Assembly (NCBI RefSeq): GCF_019039055.1
Contig: NZ_JAHOPB010000001.1
Coordinates: 1,426,001-1,490,000 of the forward strand
Length of the DNA: 64,000 nt
Direction: 5' to 3'
Source of the DNA: Reyranella humidisoli
GTDB lineage: Bacteria; Pseudomonadota; Alphaproteobacteria; Reyranellales; Reyranellaceae
Within the stretch, counting starts at the first letter, position 1; each line of letters opens with the position of its first letter. The notes under the pieces were generated by a model. The model was not told the origin of the DNA, ran no database searches, and saw nothing but the letters and a program-made list of their open reading frames with translations. Positions 53,413-63,314 of this stretch are shown here, piece after piece. Both the position numbers and the translations under genes were made by a program.

Positions 53413-54297
53413 TCAGGCGGCCTGTTCGAGCGTCGAGGCGACGTCGCGCGTGGTGACGCGGCGCAGGTCGCGTACCTTGGTCGTGTCGAACGGCCGCGCG
53501 CGATGCATGGTGCAGCGATTGTCCCAGATCACCAGATCGCCCTTCGCCCAGCGATGGGCATGGACGAAGCGCGGCTGCGTCGCGTGCTCGATCAGGTCGA
53601 GGATGATCAGGCGTCCGTCGGCCACCGGCATGCCCAGGATGTGCGAGGCGTGCGCGGCGAGATAGAGCGTCTTGCGGTGCGAGCCTGGATGGGTGCGCAC
53701 GAGCCGCTGAGGTACCGGCGGCAGCGAGGCGCGTTCCTCGTCGGTGTACTGCACGACGCCGAGCTGTTCGCGCGAGCGCCAGATCGAATGTTCGGCGACC
53801 AGCCCCTCCAGTTCGTTCTTCTTCGCCTCGGGCAACGCGTCGTAGGCCGCGCGCAGGTCGGCGAACTCGGTGTCGCCGCCTTCCTCGGGAATGACGTGGG
53901 CGTAGAGCATGGAGAGGGCGCCGGGCACGGCGCGGAAAGAGGCGTCGGTATGCCAGAGCCGGTTGGCCAGGCCGTCGAGACGCCGCCGCGCATCGGGCTT
54001 CAGCACGTTGCCGTCGCCGTCGAGGTTGGAGATGTCGGCGACGTCGCTCGATTCGATCCGGTGCTTGATGTCGCGATGCCGGAGTTTCAGGGCCGAGGAA
54101 GCGATCGGGCCGAAGTTGCGGGCAAAGGCCACCTGCTTCTCGTCGTCGAGTGTCTGGCCGCGAAAGACCACGACGGCATAGCGGTCGATCGCGTCCTCGA
54201 TGGCCTGCCGGTCGGCAGGATTCAGCGGTCGTGACACGTCGACGCCGGCAATCTCGGCGGCGAAATCAGGATGAGCTGGCGTAACGGTGATGCTCAC
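53413..54297 (-). CDS. TauD/TfdA family 2-oxoglutarate-dependent dioxygenase
   Basis: A 294-residue non-haem iron enzyme. The facial triad is given by WHTDASF (His and Asp, near 115-117) and the distal His in CTMHRARPFD near 262; Arg in LRRVTTRD binds 2-oxoglutarate. It resembles alpha-ketoglutarate-dependent 2,4-D and taurine-type dioxygenases; the actual substrate is unknown. The start at 54297 (MSITVTP) is a standard family N-terminus. Convergent with panC (16-bp gap), divergent from the dehydrogenase. Confidence 0.9.
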   Translation of the reverse strand: MSITVTPAHPDFAAEIAGVDVSRPLNPADRQAIEDAIDRYAVVVFRGQTLDDEKQVAFARNFGPIASSALKLRHRDIKHRIESSDVADISNLDGDGNVLKPDARRRLDGLANRLWHTDASFRAVPGALSMLYAHVIPEEGGDTEFADLRAAYDALPEAKKNELEGLVAEHSIWRSREQLGVVQYTDEERASLPPVPQRLVRTHPGSHRKTLYLAAHASHILGMPVADGRLIILDLIEHATQPRFVHAHRWAKGDLVIWDNRCTMHRARPFDTTKVRDLRRVTTRDVASTLEQAA

Positions 54298-54351
54298 GAC
54301 CGCCTCCCGCGGCTATAATGCCTTTGAAAACATTCTCTCCCAGGAAACGCC

Positions 54352-55347
54352 ATGCCGCAAACGATGAAGCTCGCCCTGCTCGACGATTACCAGAAGGTCG
54401 CCATGCGCATGGCCGACTGGGACCGCCTCAGGAAGCGCGGCGTCGAGATCACGGTCTTCCACGAGCCCTTCGCGTCGGCCGAGGATGCGGCGCGGAAGCT
54501 GGCGCCCTTCGATATGCTGGGCCTGCTGCGCGAGCGGACGGCGTTCCCGCGCGCCCTGATCGAGAAGCTGCCGAACCTCAAGTTCATGGTGCTGACCGGC
54601 GCGCGCGCCGCCAGCCTCGACGACAAGGCCGCGGCCGAGCGCGGCATTCCGGTCTCCACGACGCCCGGCGGCGGCTCGAACGCGCCGACCGCGGAGCTTG
54701 GCTGGGCGCTGCTGATGATGTGCGCCCGCGATCTCGCCAAGGCCGAGCGGCTGGCGCGGCAGGGCAAGTGGCACGACGGCATCGAGCAGATGGTGGTGCT
54801 CGAGGGCAAGCGCCTGGGCATTCTCGGCCTCGGCAAGCTGGGCAGCCGCGCCGCGCGCTACGGCAAGGCCTTCGGCATGGATGTCGTGGCGTGGAGCCAG
54901 AACCTCACGCCAGAGAAGGCGGCGGAGGGCGGCGCTACATACGTCAGCAAGGACGAGCTGCTCGCCACCTCGGACTTCGTGTCCATCCATCTGGCTCTGT
55001 CGGACCGCACGCGTGGCCTGATCGGCGCGGCGGACCTCGCGAAGATGAAGAAGACCGCGATCCTGGTGAACACCTCGCGCGGTCCGATCGTCGATGAGGC
55101 GGCTCTGATTGCGGCGCTCAAGAACCGCACGATCCTGCACGCCGGCCTCGACGTCTACGACAAGGAGCCGATGTCGGCCGACCATCCCTTCACCAAGCTC
55201 GACAACGTTACGCTCATTCCCCACCTGGGCTACGTCGTGGAGGAGAGCTACCGGCACTTCTACGAAGGCACGATCAAGGACATCGAGGCCTGGCTCGACG
55301 GCGCACCGATCAACGTCCTCAACCCGGACGCGCTCAAGAAGGCGTAG
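54352..55347 (+). CDS. D-2-hydroxyacid dehydrogenase family protein
   Basis: A 331-residue NAD-dependent dehydrogenase. Rossmann motif LGILGLGKLGSRAARYGKAF near 153, then the catalytic Arg in NTSRGPIVDEAAL, Asp/Glu in GLDVYDKEP and His in LIPHLGYV. Members reduce 2-oxo acids to D-2-hydroxyacids or serve serine metabolism. AGGAAA upstream supports the start. The 3' end overlaps the convergent transporter gene by 14 bp. Confidence 0.92.
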   Translation: MPQTMKLALLDDYQKVAMRMADWDRLRKRGVEITVFHEPFASAEDAARKLAPFDMLGLLRERTAFPRALIEKLPNLKFMVLTGARAASLDDKAAAERGIPVSTTPGGGSNAPTAELGWALLMMCARDLAKAERLARQGKWHDGIEQMVVLEGKRLGILGLGKLGSRAARYGKAFGMDVVAWSQNLTPEKAAEGGATYVSKDELLATSDFVSIHLALSDRTRGLIGAADLAKMKKTAILVNTSRGPIVDEAALIAALKNRTILHAGLDVYDKEPMSADHPFTKLDNVTLIPHLGYVVEESYRHFYEGTIKDIEAWLDGAPINVLNPDALKKA

Positions 55348-56272
55348 GCGTCTTCACGCGAACGACGATCAGCCAGATCGCGCCGGCGAGGATCACGCCG
55401 GCGGCCAGCCACTCCGCTGTGGTCAGCCTTGCGGGTGTCAGCCAGCCGGCGTGCGCGAGGATGGCTTCGAGCGCGATGGCGAAGAACGGCATTGCGGTGA
55501 GGGCGATCAGGTAGGTCTGCACGCCCGAATGGTTGATGGTCCAGAAGCCGAGCCAGGTGCCCGGCGCGCGGAACAGCAGGCCGGCCAGGATGGCATAGAG
55601 CCAGAGCTCGATACGGCCGAATGCGTCGCCGCCGCCGGCCCAGGGCGACGCCATCGCCCCCGCGAGGCCGGCCACCGTCCAGACCACGATCAGCGCCAGC
55701 GACGCGGCGACCAGGATCTCGCCGGTGAAACGGCTGCGCGCCGCCGCATCGTTCGCCCGGTTGCGCGGGTGATAGGCGATCATCCACGACGCCGCGACCG
55801 CCACGGCCTCCGAGGCGAGCAGCCAGGCGACGCCGCGCCACGCCGTCTCCGAACCCAGGCCAGCGACGAACGCCACGATGCCGAGAGCCAGTAGGGCAAG
55901 CCCCGGCCAGTCACGCCGGGCAGGCGACTGGCGCGACAAGGCCCATCCACTCCCTGCGCCGATCAGCACGCTCACGGTCGAGATGAGGGTGCTTTGCGTG
56001 ACGGCGAGCCACACGATGGCGGCGGCGGTGCAGCCGTTGATGATGACGCGCATGAAGGCGTAGCAGACCGTCCAGGGCAGCAGCAGGTCGGCCCAGCTTC
56101 CCGGCGTGCGCCGGCCGACCCATAGCAGGACCAGGCCGGCGCTCAGGAGCTGCACCAGCGTGTAGGCCCAGGCGTCGAGCTGCGCTCCGCTCACGACGTG
56201 GCGGGTCAGCAGCAGATAGATCGACCAGAGGAGGGAGTTGCCGAGCGCGATGGCCAGGACGTGACCGCTCAT
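55334..56272 (-). CDS. EamA/DMT-superfamily transporter
   Basis: A 312-residue protein with about ten membrane helices, in two EamA halves, for example LAIALGNSLLWSIYLLLTRH and LYAILAGLLFRAPGTWLGFW. It probably exports small metabolites; the substrate is unknown. It overlaps the dehydrogenase gene tail to tail by 14 bp. The methyltransferase upstream on this strand starts far away, so it may have its own promoter. Confidence 0.85.
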   Translation of the reverse strand: MSGHVLAIALGNSLLWSIYLLLTRHVVSGAQLDAWAYTLVQLLSAGLVLLWVGRRTPGSWADLLLPWTVCYAFMRVIINGCTAAAIVWLAVTQSTLISTVSVLIGAGSGWALSRQSPARRDWPGLALLALGIVAFVAGLGSETAWRGVAWLLASEAVAVAASWMIAYHPRNRANDAAARSRFTGEILVAASLALIVVWTVAGLAGAMASPWAGGGDAFGRIELWLYAILAGLLFRAPGTWLGFWTINHSGVQTYLIALTAMPFFAIALEAILAHAGWLTPARLTTAEWLAAGVILAGAIWLIVVRVKTPTPS

Positions 56273-56294
56273 TGCGGATCTCGGAGGCTTTGTC

Positions 56295-57545
56295 TCAGGT
56301 GCGGAAGCGCAGCAGCAGGTGATTGACGCCGTTCAGCTTGACGTAGAGGTCTTCGAACTGCGCGTAGAAATCCTCCCACTGCGGCAGGCCGCCCTGGCTG
56401 CCGAGCGAGGTGTAGATCTCGGCGACCGTCCGGCGGCCGTCGATCTGCGAGATGATGCGCGGCGCGAGTGCCGGAAGCTGGGCGCGCCACGGAAAGCCGT
56501 CGAGATTGGCGACCAGCGGCGCGCCGGGCTGCAGGCCGGCGGCGAACTTCTGCGCATCCATCTCGCGCAATACCGGAATGGCGGAGGTGTCCTCGGGCCG
56601 CGCCACCGTGTCGAAGCCGGCGCGCGTGGCATAGAAGACGTGGGTGCGCAGATTGCCGGCGAGACGTTCGGCGAAGGCCGCGCGCTCCAGCAGCGGCAGC
56701 GAGCTCATCTGGCGCGAGATCACCGGATCGCTCATGTAGGTCGAGGGCTCGTAGCGCACGGGCTCGAGAAAGGCCACGACGCGCAGGCCGGAGGACGCGG
56801 CCATCTTGCCGATCTGCGGTACCGTGAAGGCACGGTCGCAACTGTGCAGCAGCAGGTCGTAGAGGCCCGCATCGCCGCCCGTCACGTGATCGTTGAGATA
56901 GGGGTTGCGGCGGAACAGGTTGGTCGTCGGCAGGAAGCGGATCAGGCGCTTGGCCATCGCCAGCCGGTCCTCGATCGCCATCGACAACGGCGCCAGCGTC
57001 TGCAGCATCTCCTGCAAGGGATAGACCCCGCTGCGGCCGTATTCGCCGTAGAGCATGATGCCCATGCCGCCCTCGTTGTGCAGCACGCTGGCCAGCGCCT
57101 GCATGCCGGCCGCCGGATCGGTCAGGTGGTGCAGCACGCCGGTGCAGTCGATGTAGTCGAACTGGCCGATGTTCATCGTCGGCAGGTCGAGCAGCGAGCC
57201 GGTCAGGAACTGGATGTTGCGCAGGCCGCGCGCCTTGGCCCGGGCCTCGCAGATCTGGCGGGAGGCCGTCGAGAGGTCGAGATAGACGACCTCGCCGGGG
57301 CAGCGCCGGTCGACGAGCTGCTGCGCCAGCATGATGCAGGCGTCGCCCGTGCCGCCGCCGGCGACCAGGGCGCGGAAAGGGCGGATGAAATTCAGCCGGC
57401 CGGAAAACAGGTAGTGGTTGATCTCGAGGATGTGGCTCGGCGTGCCCGTGATCAGGCGGATCGCCTCGTCGCGCGGGTCGCGCGCCGGGTACGGCAAAGC
57501 CTCGTACTGGGCGCGAACGCTGTCCAACGGCGAGGGAACGGTCAT
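56295..57545 (-). CDS. SAM-dependent methyltransferase with C-terminal winged-helix-like extension
   Basis: A 416-residue protein. The class I methyltransferase domain is in the first 200 residues: ALVAGGGTGDACIMLAQQL (SAM loop near 58-77), VVYLDLSTASRQ with the acidic residue, and IDCTGVLHHLTDP. A helical middle region follows, and the C-terminal 90 residues (LAPRIISQIDGRRTVAEIY then ...WEDFYAQFEDLY) resemble a PqqD-like or regulatory winged helix. Target unknown. Divergent from the SpoU methylase across 83 bp. Confidence 0.75.
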   Translation of the reverse strand: MTVPSPLDSVRAQYEALPYPARDPRDEAIRLITGTPSHILEINHYLFSGRLNFIRPFRALVAGGGTGDACIMLAQQLVDRRCPGEVVYLDLSTASRQICEARAKARGLRNIQFLTGSLLDLPTMNIGQFDYIDCTGVLHHLTDPAAGMQALASVLHNEGGMGIMLYGEYGRSGVYPLQEMLQTLAPLSMAIEDRLAMAKRLIRFLPTTNLFRRNPYLNDHVTGGDAGLYDLLLHSCDRAFTVPQIGKMAASSGLRVVAFLEPVRYEPSTYMSDPVISRQMSSLPLLERAAFAERLAGNLRTHVFYATRAGFDTVARPEDTSAIPVLREMDAQKFAAGLQPGAPLVANLDGFPWRAQLPALAPRIISQIDGRRTVAEIYTSLGSQGGLPQWEDFYAQFEDLYVKLNGVNHLLLRFRT

Positions 57546-57628
57546 CAGGGCCTTGTTTGGCGGCGGGCGGGGCGCTACCGGGGGGATGGCAACACCTGCT
57601 GAGCATTACTGCAACAAATCGAAGGGCC

Positions 57629-58189
57629 ATGAAAGGCTATTTCGGCATCGGTATCGAGGGTCCGAGCAAGTCGATGAACGTCGGCACTTTGTTCCGGACC
57701 GCCCATGCGTTCGGCGCCTCGTTCGTCTTCACGCTACGCGCCCAATACGACGTTCGTGCCGGCGCGCTGGCCGATACCTCGGACGCGCCGGGGTCGGTGC
57801 CGACCTACCGGTTCGCCGATCTGGATTCGTTTCGCCTGCCGCTGGGCTGCCGGCTGGTCGGCATCGAGATCACCGACGATGCGATCGAGCTGCCGACGTT
57901 TCGGCATCCGCGCCAGGCGGCCTACGTCCTGGGTTCCGAGCGGGAAGGCCTGTCCCCGGGGGTTCAGGCGGTATGCGACTACGTCGTGAAGATCCCGACC
58001 CGGTTCTCGGTCAATCTCGGCACCGCCGGCGCCCTGGTCATGTACGACCGGCTGATCAGCCTCGGCCGCCATGCGCCGCGGCCGGTCGGCGAGGGCGCGC
58101 CGACGGAGGAACTCGACCAGCCGGTCTTCGGCGAGCCGATGTACAAGCGCAAGCAGCGGCTGCGGCAAAAAGCGCAATCAAAACAATAG
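57629..58189 (+). CDS. SpoU/TrmH family RNA 2'-O-methyltransferase
   Basis: A 186-residue SPOUT-class methylase. Motif 1 is NVGTLFRTAHAFGASFVF near 16-33, motif 2 is AAYVLGSEREGLSP near 100, and motif 3 is VKIPTRFSVNLGTAGALVMYDR near 125-146, giving the knotted SAM pocket. It methylates ribose of tRNA or rRNA; which position is unknown. GAAGGG upstream supports this start. The next gene (rlmN) follows after 54 bp. Confidence 0.9.
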   Translation: MKGYFGIGIEGPSKSMNVGTLFRTAHAFGASFVFTLRAQYDVRAGALADTSDAPGSVPTYRFADLDSFRLPLGCRLVGIEITDDAIELPTFRHPRQAAYVLGSEREGLSPGVQAVCDYVVKIPTRFSVNLGTAGALVMYDRLISLGRHAPRPVGEGAPTEELDQPVFGEPMYKRKQRLRQKAQSKQ

Positions 58190-58243
58190 ATTGGCCGGGC
58201 GCAGTTGCGCAGAGGCAGTGCGGCGACTATCTCACGCGCTTCA

Positions 58244-59392
58244 ATGACCGTTTTGCCCACCGAACCGCTACAGATTCTGGAGCCCGGCGCCGCCGCGCAC
58301 GGCCGCAACGACCTGCGCCGGAACCTGATCGGCCTGTCGCGCGACGGTCTGAAGACGGCGCTCGCGGAGGCCGGTCTGGAGCCGTTTCGAGCCGCCCAGA
58401 TCTGGCAGTGGATCTACTGGCATGGAGTCACGGACTTCGGTCGCATGACCAACATCGCCAAGAAGGCGCGTGACCGTCTCGCCGACCAGTTCGTGATCGA
58501 GCGGCCCGCGATCGTGACGGAGCAGCGTTCGGTCGACGGCACCCGCAAGTGGCTGCTGCGCTTCCCCGACGGCAACGAGGCCGAGACGGTCAACATCCCG
58601 GAGACCGATCGCGGCTCGGTCTGCGTTTCCAGCCAGGTCGGCTGCACGCTCACCTGCACCTTCTGCCACACCGGCACCCAGCCGCTGGTGCGCAACCTGA
58701 CGCCCGACGAGATCGTGGGCCAGTTCATGGTGGCGCGCGACAGCTACGGCGAGTGGCCCACGCCGACCGCCGATGCCCAGCGCATGCTGTCCAACATCGT
58801 CATGATGGGCATGGGCGAGCCGCTCTACAATTTCGACAATGTCGTCACGGCGCTGAAGATCGTGATGGACGACCAGGGCATTGCACTCAGCCGCCGCCGC
58901 ATCACGCTCTCGACCTCCGGCGTCGTGCCGATGATCCCGAAGGTGGGCGAGGCGCTCGACGTCAACCTCGCGGTGTCGCTGCATGCCGTCAGCGACGAGG
59001 TGCGCGACACGCTGGTGCCGATCAACAGGAAGTGGCCGATCGCCGAGCTGCTGAAGGCCTGCGCCGACTATCCCGGCGCGCGCAACAGCCGGCGCATCAC
59101 CTTCGAATACGCGATGCTGAAAGGCGTCAACGACAGCGACGCCGATGCGCGAGAACTGGTCCGCATCCTGAAGCCGATCCACGCCAAGGTGAACCTTATC
59201 CCGTTCAACCCCTGGCCGGGTGCGCCCTACGAGTGCAGCTCGAACAACCGCATCCATCGCTTCGCCGAGATCGTGAACGATGGCGGCCTCAGCGCCCCGG
59301 TGCGCACGCCGCGCGGCCGCGACATTTCCGCCGCCTGCGGTCAGCTCAAGAGCGCAAGCCTGCGTCAACGCGGCGAGAAGGTGGCTCTGTAG
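58244..59392 (+). CDS. rlmN: Dual-specificity 23S rRNA/tRNA adenine C2-methyltransferase
   Basis: A 382-residue radical-SAM methylase that makes m2A2503 in 23S rRNA and m2A37 in some tRNAs. The cluster cysteines are in [14 protein letters not shown] near residues 131-142. The catalytic/accessory cysteines include SAACGQLKS at the C-terminal end. Start ATG at 58244 (MTVLPTEP) is chosen. Length and order are standard for RlmN. Confidence 0.96.
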   Translation: MTVLPTEPLQILEPGAAAHGRNDLRRNLIGLSRDGLKTALAEAGLEPFRAAQIWQWIYWHGVTDFGRMTNIAKKARDRLADQFVIERPAIVTEQRSVDGTRKWLLRFPDGNEAETVNIPETDRGSVCVSSQVGCTLTCTFCHTGTQPLVRNLTPDEIVGQFMVARDSYGEWPTPTADAQRMLSNIVMMGMGEPLYNFDNVVTALKIVMDDQGIALSRRRITLSTSGVVPMIPKVGEALDVNLAVSLHAVSDEVRDTLVPINRKWPIAELLKACADYPGARNSRRITFEYAMLKGVNDSDADARELVRILKPIHAKVNLIPFNPWPGAPYECSSNNRIHRFAEIVNDGGLSAPVRTPRGRDISAACGQLKSASLRQRGEKVAL

Positions 59393-59402
59393 CCAGCACT
59401 AC

Positions 59403-59515
59403 CTCATCCTGAGGAGCGCGCGCAGCGCGCGTCTCGAAGGATGGGCGAGGGACGTGGTGCGCGTGCCCATGCTTCGAAACGGCTGCTCCGCAGCCTCCTG
59501 AGCAGGAGGTTGGGT
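59403..59515. repeat. Intergenic palindromic repeat, family D
   Basis: A complex of inverted repeats: GCGCGC-AGC-GCGCGC near 59417-59431, TCGAAGGATGGGC mirrored by GCCCATGCTTCGA (59433-59445 and 59464-59476), and CCTCCTGAGCAGGAGG near 59495-59510. Similar 'cctcatcctgaggagc' elements are common in alphaproteobacterial genomes. It follows the rlmN stop and adjoins a relic of a methyltransferase gene. Confidence 0.8.
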
Positions 59516-59540
59516 GTGGTTCTGCTGCGTGAACGCAGCG

Positions 59541-59640
59541 ACCTTCGACAGGAAGGCGAGTTCCGTCGAAACGGGCTGAAGCCTGGCCGCGCGGAACCAC
59601 TCTTCGAGGCTGCCTTCGGTGTATTCCGCGGAATACGCCC
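59541..59640 (-). pseudogene. Relic of the 3' end of the methyltransferase gene at 60210
   Basis: On the minus strand this segment encodes SLEEWFRAARLQPVSTELAF, closely matching [20 protein letters not shown] in the C-terminus of the methyltransferase at 60210-61238. Eighteen nucleotides (GACCTTCGACAGGAAGGC) are identical at 59541-59558 and 60228-60245, in the same orientation. A TGA stop lies just upstream in frame and nothing 5' of the fragment is methyltransferase-like, so it is a truncated duplicate. It is a direct repeat flanking the GNAT gene. Confidence 0.75.
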
Positions 59641-59690
59641 CGAATCATCCGCTTCGTCTATCCGCCAGGCCTGCGACCTGCAACGGCCTG

Positions 59691-60125
59691 CTAGAACTTC
59701 TTCATGAACCACAGCCGCGAATGGCCCGGTGGATAGTCATCGATACGGCCAAACTCGGTGTATCCGTGCCTGCGATAGAAGTCGGGAGCCTGAAAGCCTG
59801 TTGTGTCGAGACGAATCCCGACACAGCCGCGTGCCCGGGCAATCTCTTCAGCTGCGACAAGCAAGCGTGAGCCGATTCCTTGGCCACGGTAAGGTTCGGC
59901 GACAGCCAGCGCATCGATCGAGCACCAGGACCAATAGGTTTGCCCCCGCACGCCGCCGTGAACTTTGCCTGCAGCGTCGCGCGCGAACAGCCACAGCGGC
60001 ACATGCTTCACGGGGCCGACGAGCCCGGCATTGTAGTCATTGAGGATCGTGTTCAACGTCGCGAAGGGGTCTTCGGCGGCTTGCGTGACCTCTTCGAACG
60101 AGAGTGGCGGAAGGGTGATGGACAT
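59691..60125 (-). CDS. GNAT family N-acetyltransferase
   Basis: A 144-residue acetyltransferase. The acetyl-CoA pyrophosphate loop is VAEPYRGQGIGSRLLVAAEE near 75-95, with RLDTTGFQAPDFYRRHGYTE as the typical last helix and strand. The acetyl acceptor is unknown. The start MSITLPPLSF at 60125 is chosen; a longer frame up to 60182 lacks support. It sits between the methyltransferase relic and the intact methyltransferase gene, both on the same strand. Confidence 0.85.
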   Translation of the reverse strand: MSITLPPLSFEEVTQAAEDPFATLNTILNDYNAGLVGPVKHVPLWLFARDAAGKVHGGVRGQTYWSWCSIDALAVAEPYRGQGIGSRLLVAAEEIARARGCVGIRLDTTGFQAPDFYRRHGYTEFGRIDDYPPGHSRLWFMKKF

Positions 60126-60209
60126 CGAGATTAGCTCGGCCTCTGGGATCGGTTGCTGCCGCGGGTGCGAACAGCGCCCCATATGATCGGGCGCTTGTAT
60201 TCCCGCGTC

Positions 60210-61238
60210 CTAGCGTTTGAACGATGTGACCTTCGACAGGAAGGCATTCTCGGTCGAGACCGGCCGCAGCCCCGCGGCCGCAGCGCCTTCTTCCAGGCTG
60301 CTGCCTACATACTCCGCGTAATAGGGTTCGTGGAAGTAATGGGGGAAGAGGTCGAGCAGCCCGTCCCAGTCGGGGCGGTCGCCCTTCTGCAGCGAGTCGA
60401 CGATCACGACCAGGCCGCCCGGCTTCACGGCGCGCGCCATCTCGGCGATGACCTTGGCGCGGATCTCCTTCGGCAGCTCGTGCAGCAGGAACGAGGAGAC
60501 GACAAGATCGAGGCTCGCCTCGCCGAAGGGCAGCGATTCGGCGGCGGCTTCTTCGAGTTTCACACGCGCCGTACGGCCGATCAGGCGGCGCGCCTCCTCG
60601 AGATAGGGTTTGCTGAGATCGATGCCGGTGAGTCTCATGCCCGGCCACGCTCCATTGAGCGCCGCGAGCAGGCGGCCGGTGCCGCAGCCGACGTCGAGGC
60701 CGCGGACGTCGCGCTGGTTGCGGCCGGCGAGCCAGGTCGCGACCGGCGCCAGCGCACGGCGGCGCATGACGTCGGCGGCGCCGGTGAACAGGACCTCGAC
60801 CTGCGTGTCGTACAGGGCGGCCGAATGGTCGGAGAGCCAGCCGTCGCTCTGGAAATGGAAGTTCTGCCGGTAGTAGTCGGGCAGGCCGTCCGCCTGGGTG
60901 CCGGGCGGCAATTCTTCGTCGAGCGTGCCGTGCCGGCGCGCGTCGACCTGCGGCAAATCGCGGAAATAGAGCAGGCTGCGACGCAGGAATTCGGCCGGTT
61001 CCGGGCCGAGAAGGCGTGGCGCCGGATAGAGGCCCGCTGCGACATCCCGCCATTCGCGCTGGAACAGGGCCCGCATGTCTGCGGTCAGTTCCGCCCGGCT
61101 GGGCGTCGGCCCGATGGCGAAGTCGGGCTTGGGCATGGGTTTCAGCAGCCGCCGGCCGGCCGCGTAGTGGCCGGCATACCAGGCGACCCGGGCAGTCTGC
61201 TGCGCAGCGTAGGAAAGGCGGTCGAGGGGGGAAACCAT
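60210..61238 (-). CDS. Class I SAM-dependent methyltransferase
   Basis: A 342-residue methyltransferase. An N-terminal helical region of about 170 residues precedes the SAM loop [16 protein letters not shown] near 175, acidic [35 protein letters not shown] and a C-terminal strand set ending [10 protein letters not shown]. Target unknown; the N-terminal extension is large compared with small-molecule methylases. A 3'-end copy lies at 59541-59640. Divergent from argG. Confidence 0.85.
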   Translation of the reverse strand: MVSPLDRLSYAAQQTARVAWYAGHYAAGRRLLKPMPKPDFAIGPTPSRAELTADMRALFQREWRDVAAGLYPAPRLLGPEPAEFLRRSLLYFRDLPQVDARRHGTLDEELPPGTQADGLPDYYRQNFHFQSDGWLSDHSAALYDTQVEVLFTGAADVMRRRALAPVATWLAGRNQRDVRGLDVGCGTGRLLAALNGAWPGMRLTGIDLSKPYLEEARRLIGRTARVKLEEAAAESLPFGEASLDLVVSSFLLHELPKEIRAKVIAEMARAVKPGGLVVIVDSLQKGDRPDWDGLLDLFPHYFHEPYYAEYVGSSLEEGAAAAGLRPVSTENAFLSKVTSFKR

Positions 61239-61348
61239 GGGAGCGTATTCCTCACCCCGATTATAGCCTCTTTGCGGCGCGCTTGCCCCGGTGGGGTCGA
61301 CCGCTATATTCCGCGCGCCTTTACCGAATCGACATGAAAGCGGCCAGC

Positions 61349-62605
<1,257 letters not shown>

Positions 62606-62637
62606 CCTGACCTCACCTGACCCGACGGGACCGGCGC

Positions 62638-63297
62638 ATGCCATTTGACGACGACGAGCGCCGCCTCCCCGGAGGGCGCGGAACGGGCGAGCGGGCCATC
62701 AACCTGCCGCCCGCCGTGCTGTGGCTGATCGGCATCAACGTCGCCGTCCATCTGCTGCGCCAGCTTCTCGGCGAACAGGCGGATCAGGAAATCATCCTGC
62801 AGTTCGGCCTGGTGCCTGCCGCCTATACGACCGACAGCGGTCGCGATCTCTTCTCCCTGATCGCGGCGCCGATCACCTACCAGTTCCTGCATGGCGGCTG
62901 GATGCATCTCGGCGTCAACATGCTGACCCTGGCGGCCTTCGGCGCGCCGGTCGAGCGGCTGCTGGGCGTGCGCCGCTTCGTGCTCTTCTATCTGGTGTGC
63001 GGCGTCGTCTCCGGCTTCGTCCACATCCTGGTCTATCCCGATTCGATCGACCCGGTGGTCGGCGCCTCCGGCTCGATCAGCGGTGTCTTCGGCGCCGTGC
63101 TGATGTTGATGCGCTATGTCGGCAGCCTCACGTCGCTGCTGCCGGTCGCCGGCATCTGGATCGGCCTCAACGTGTTCTTCGGCATCTTCGGCGGCACGCC
63201 CGGTGCGGGTGGCGAATCGGTCGCGTGGGTCGCGCACATCGCGGGCTTCCTGTTCGGGCTCGCGAGCATACGCTTCTTCGCACCGAGGATGAGTTAA
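62638..63297 (+). CDS. Rhomboid family intramembrane serine protease
   Basis: A 219-residue membrane protein with about six helices. The rhomboid features are HGGWMHLGVNMLTLAAFG (HxxxxHxxxN region near 85-98), catalytic serine in VVGASGSISGVFGAV near 145-150, and catalytic His in VAHIAGFLFGLAS near 200. It cleaves transmembrane segments; the substrate is unknown. It follows argG by 32 bp. Confidence 0.9.
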   Translation: MPFDDDERRLPGGRGTGERAINLPPAVLWLIGINVAVHLLRQLLGEQADQEIILQFGLVPAAYTTDSGRDLFSLIAAPITYQFLHGGWMHLGVNMLTLAAFGAPVERLLGVRRFVLFYLVCGVVSGFVHILVYPDSIDPVVGASGSISGVFGAVLMLMRYVGSLTSLLPVAGIWIGLNVFFGIFGGTPGAGGESVAWVAHIAGFLFGLASIRFFAPRMS

Positions 63298-63314
63298 GCC
63301 GCTATAGTCGGCGC

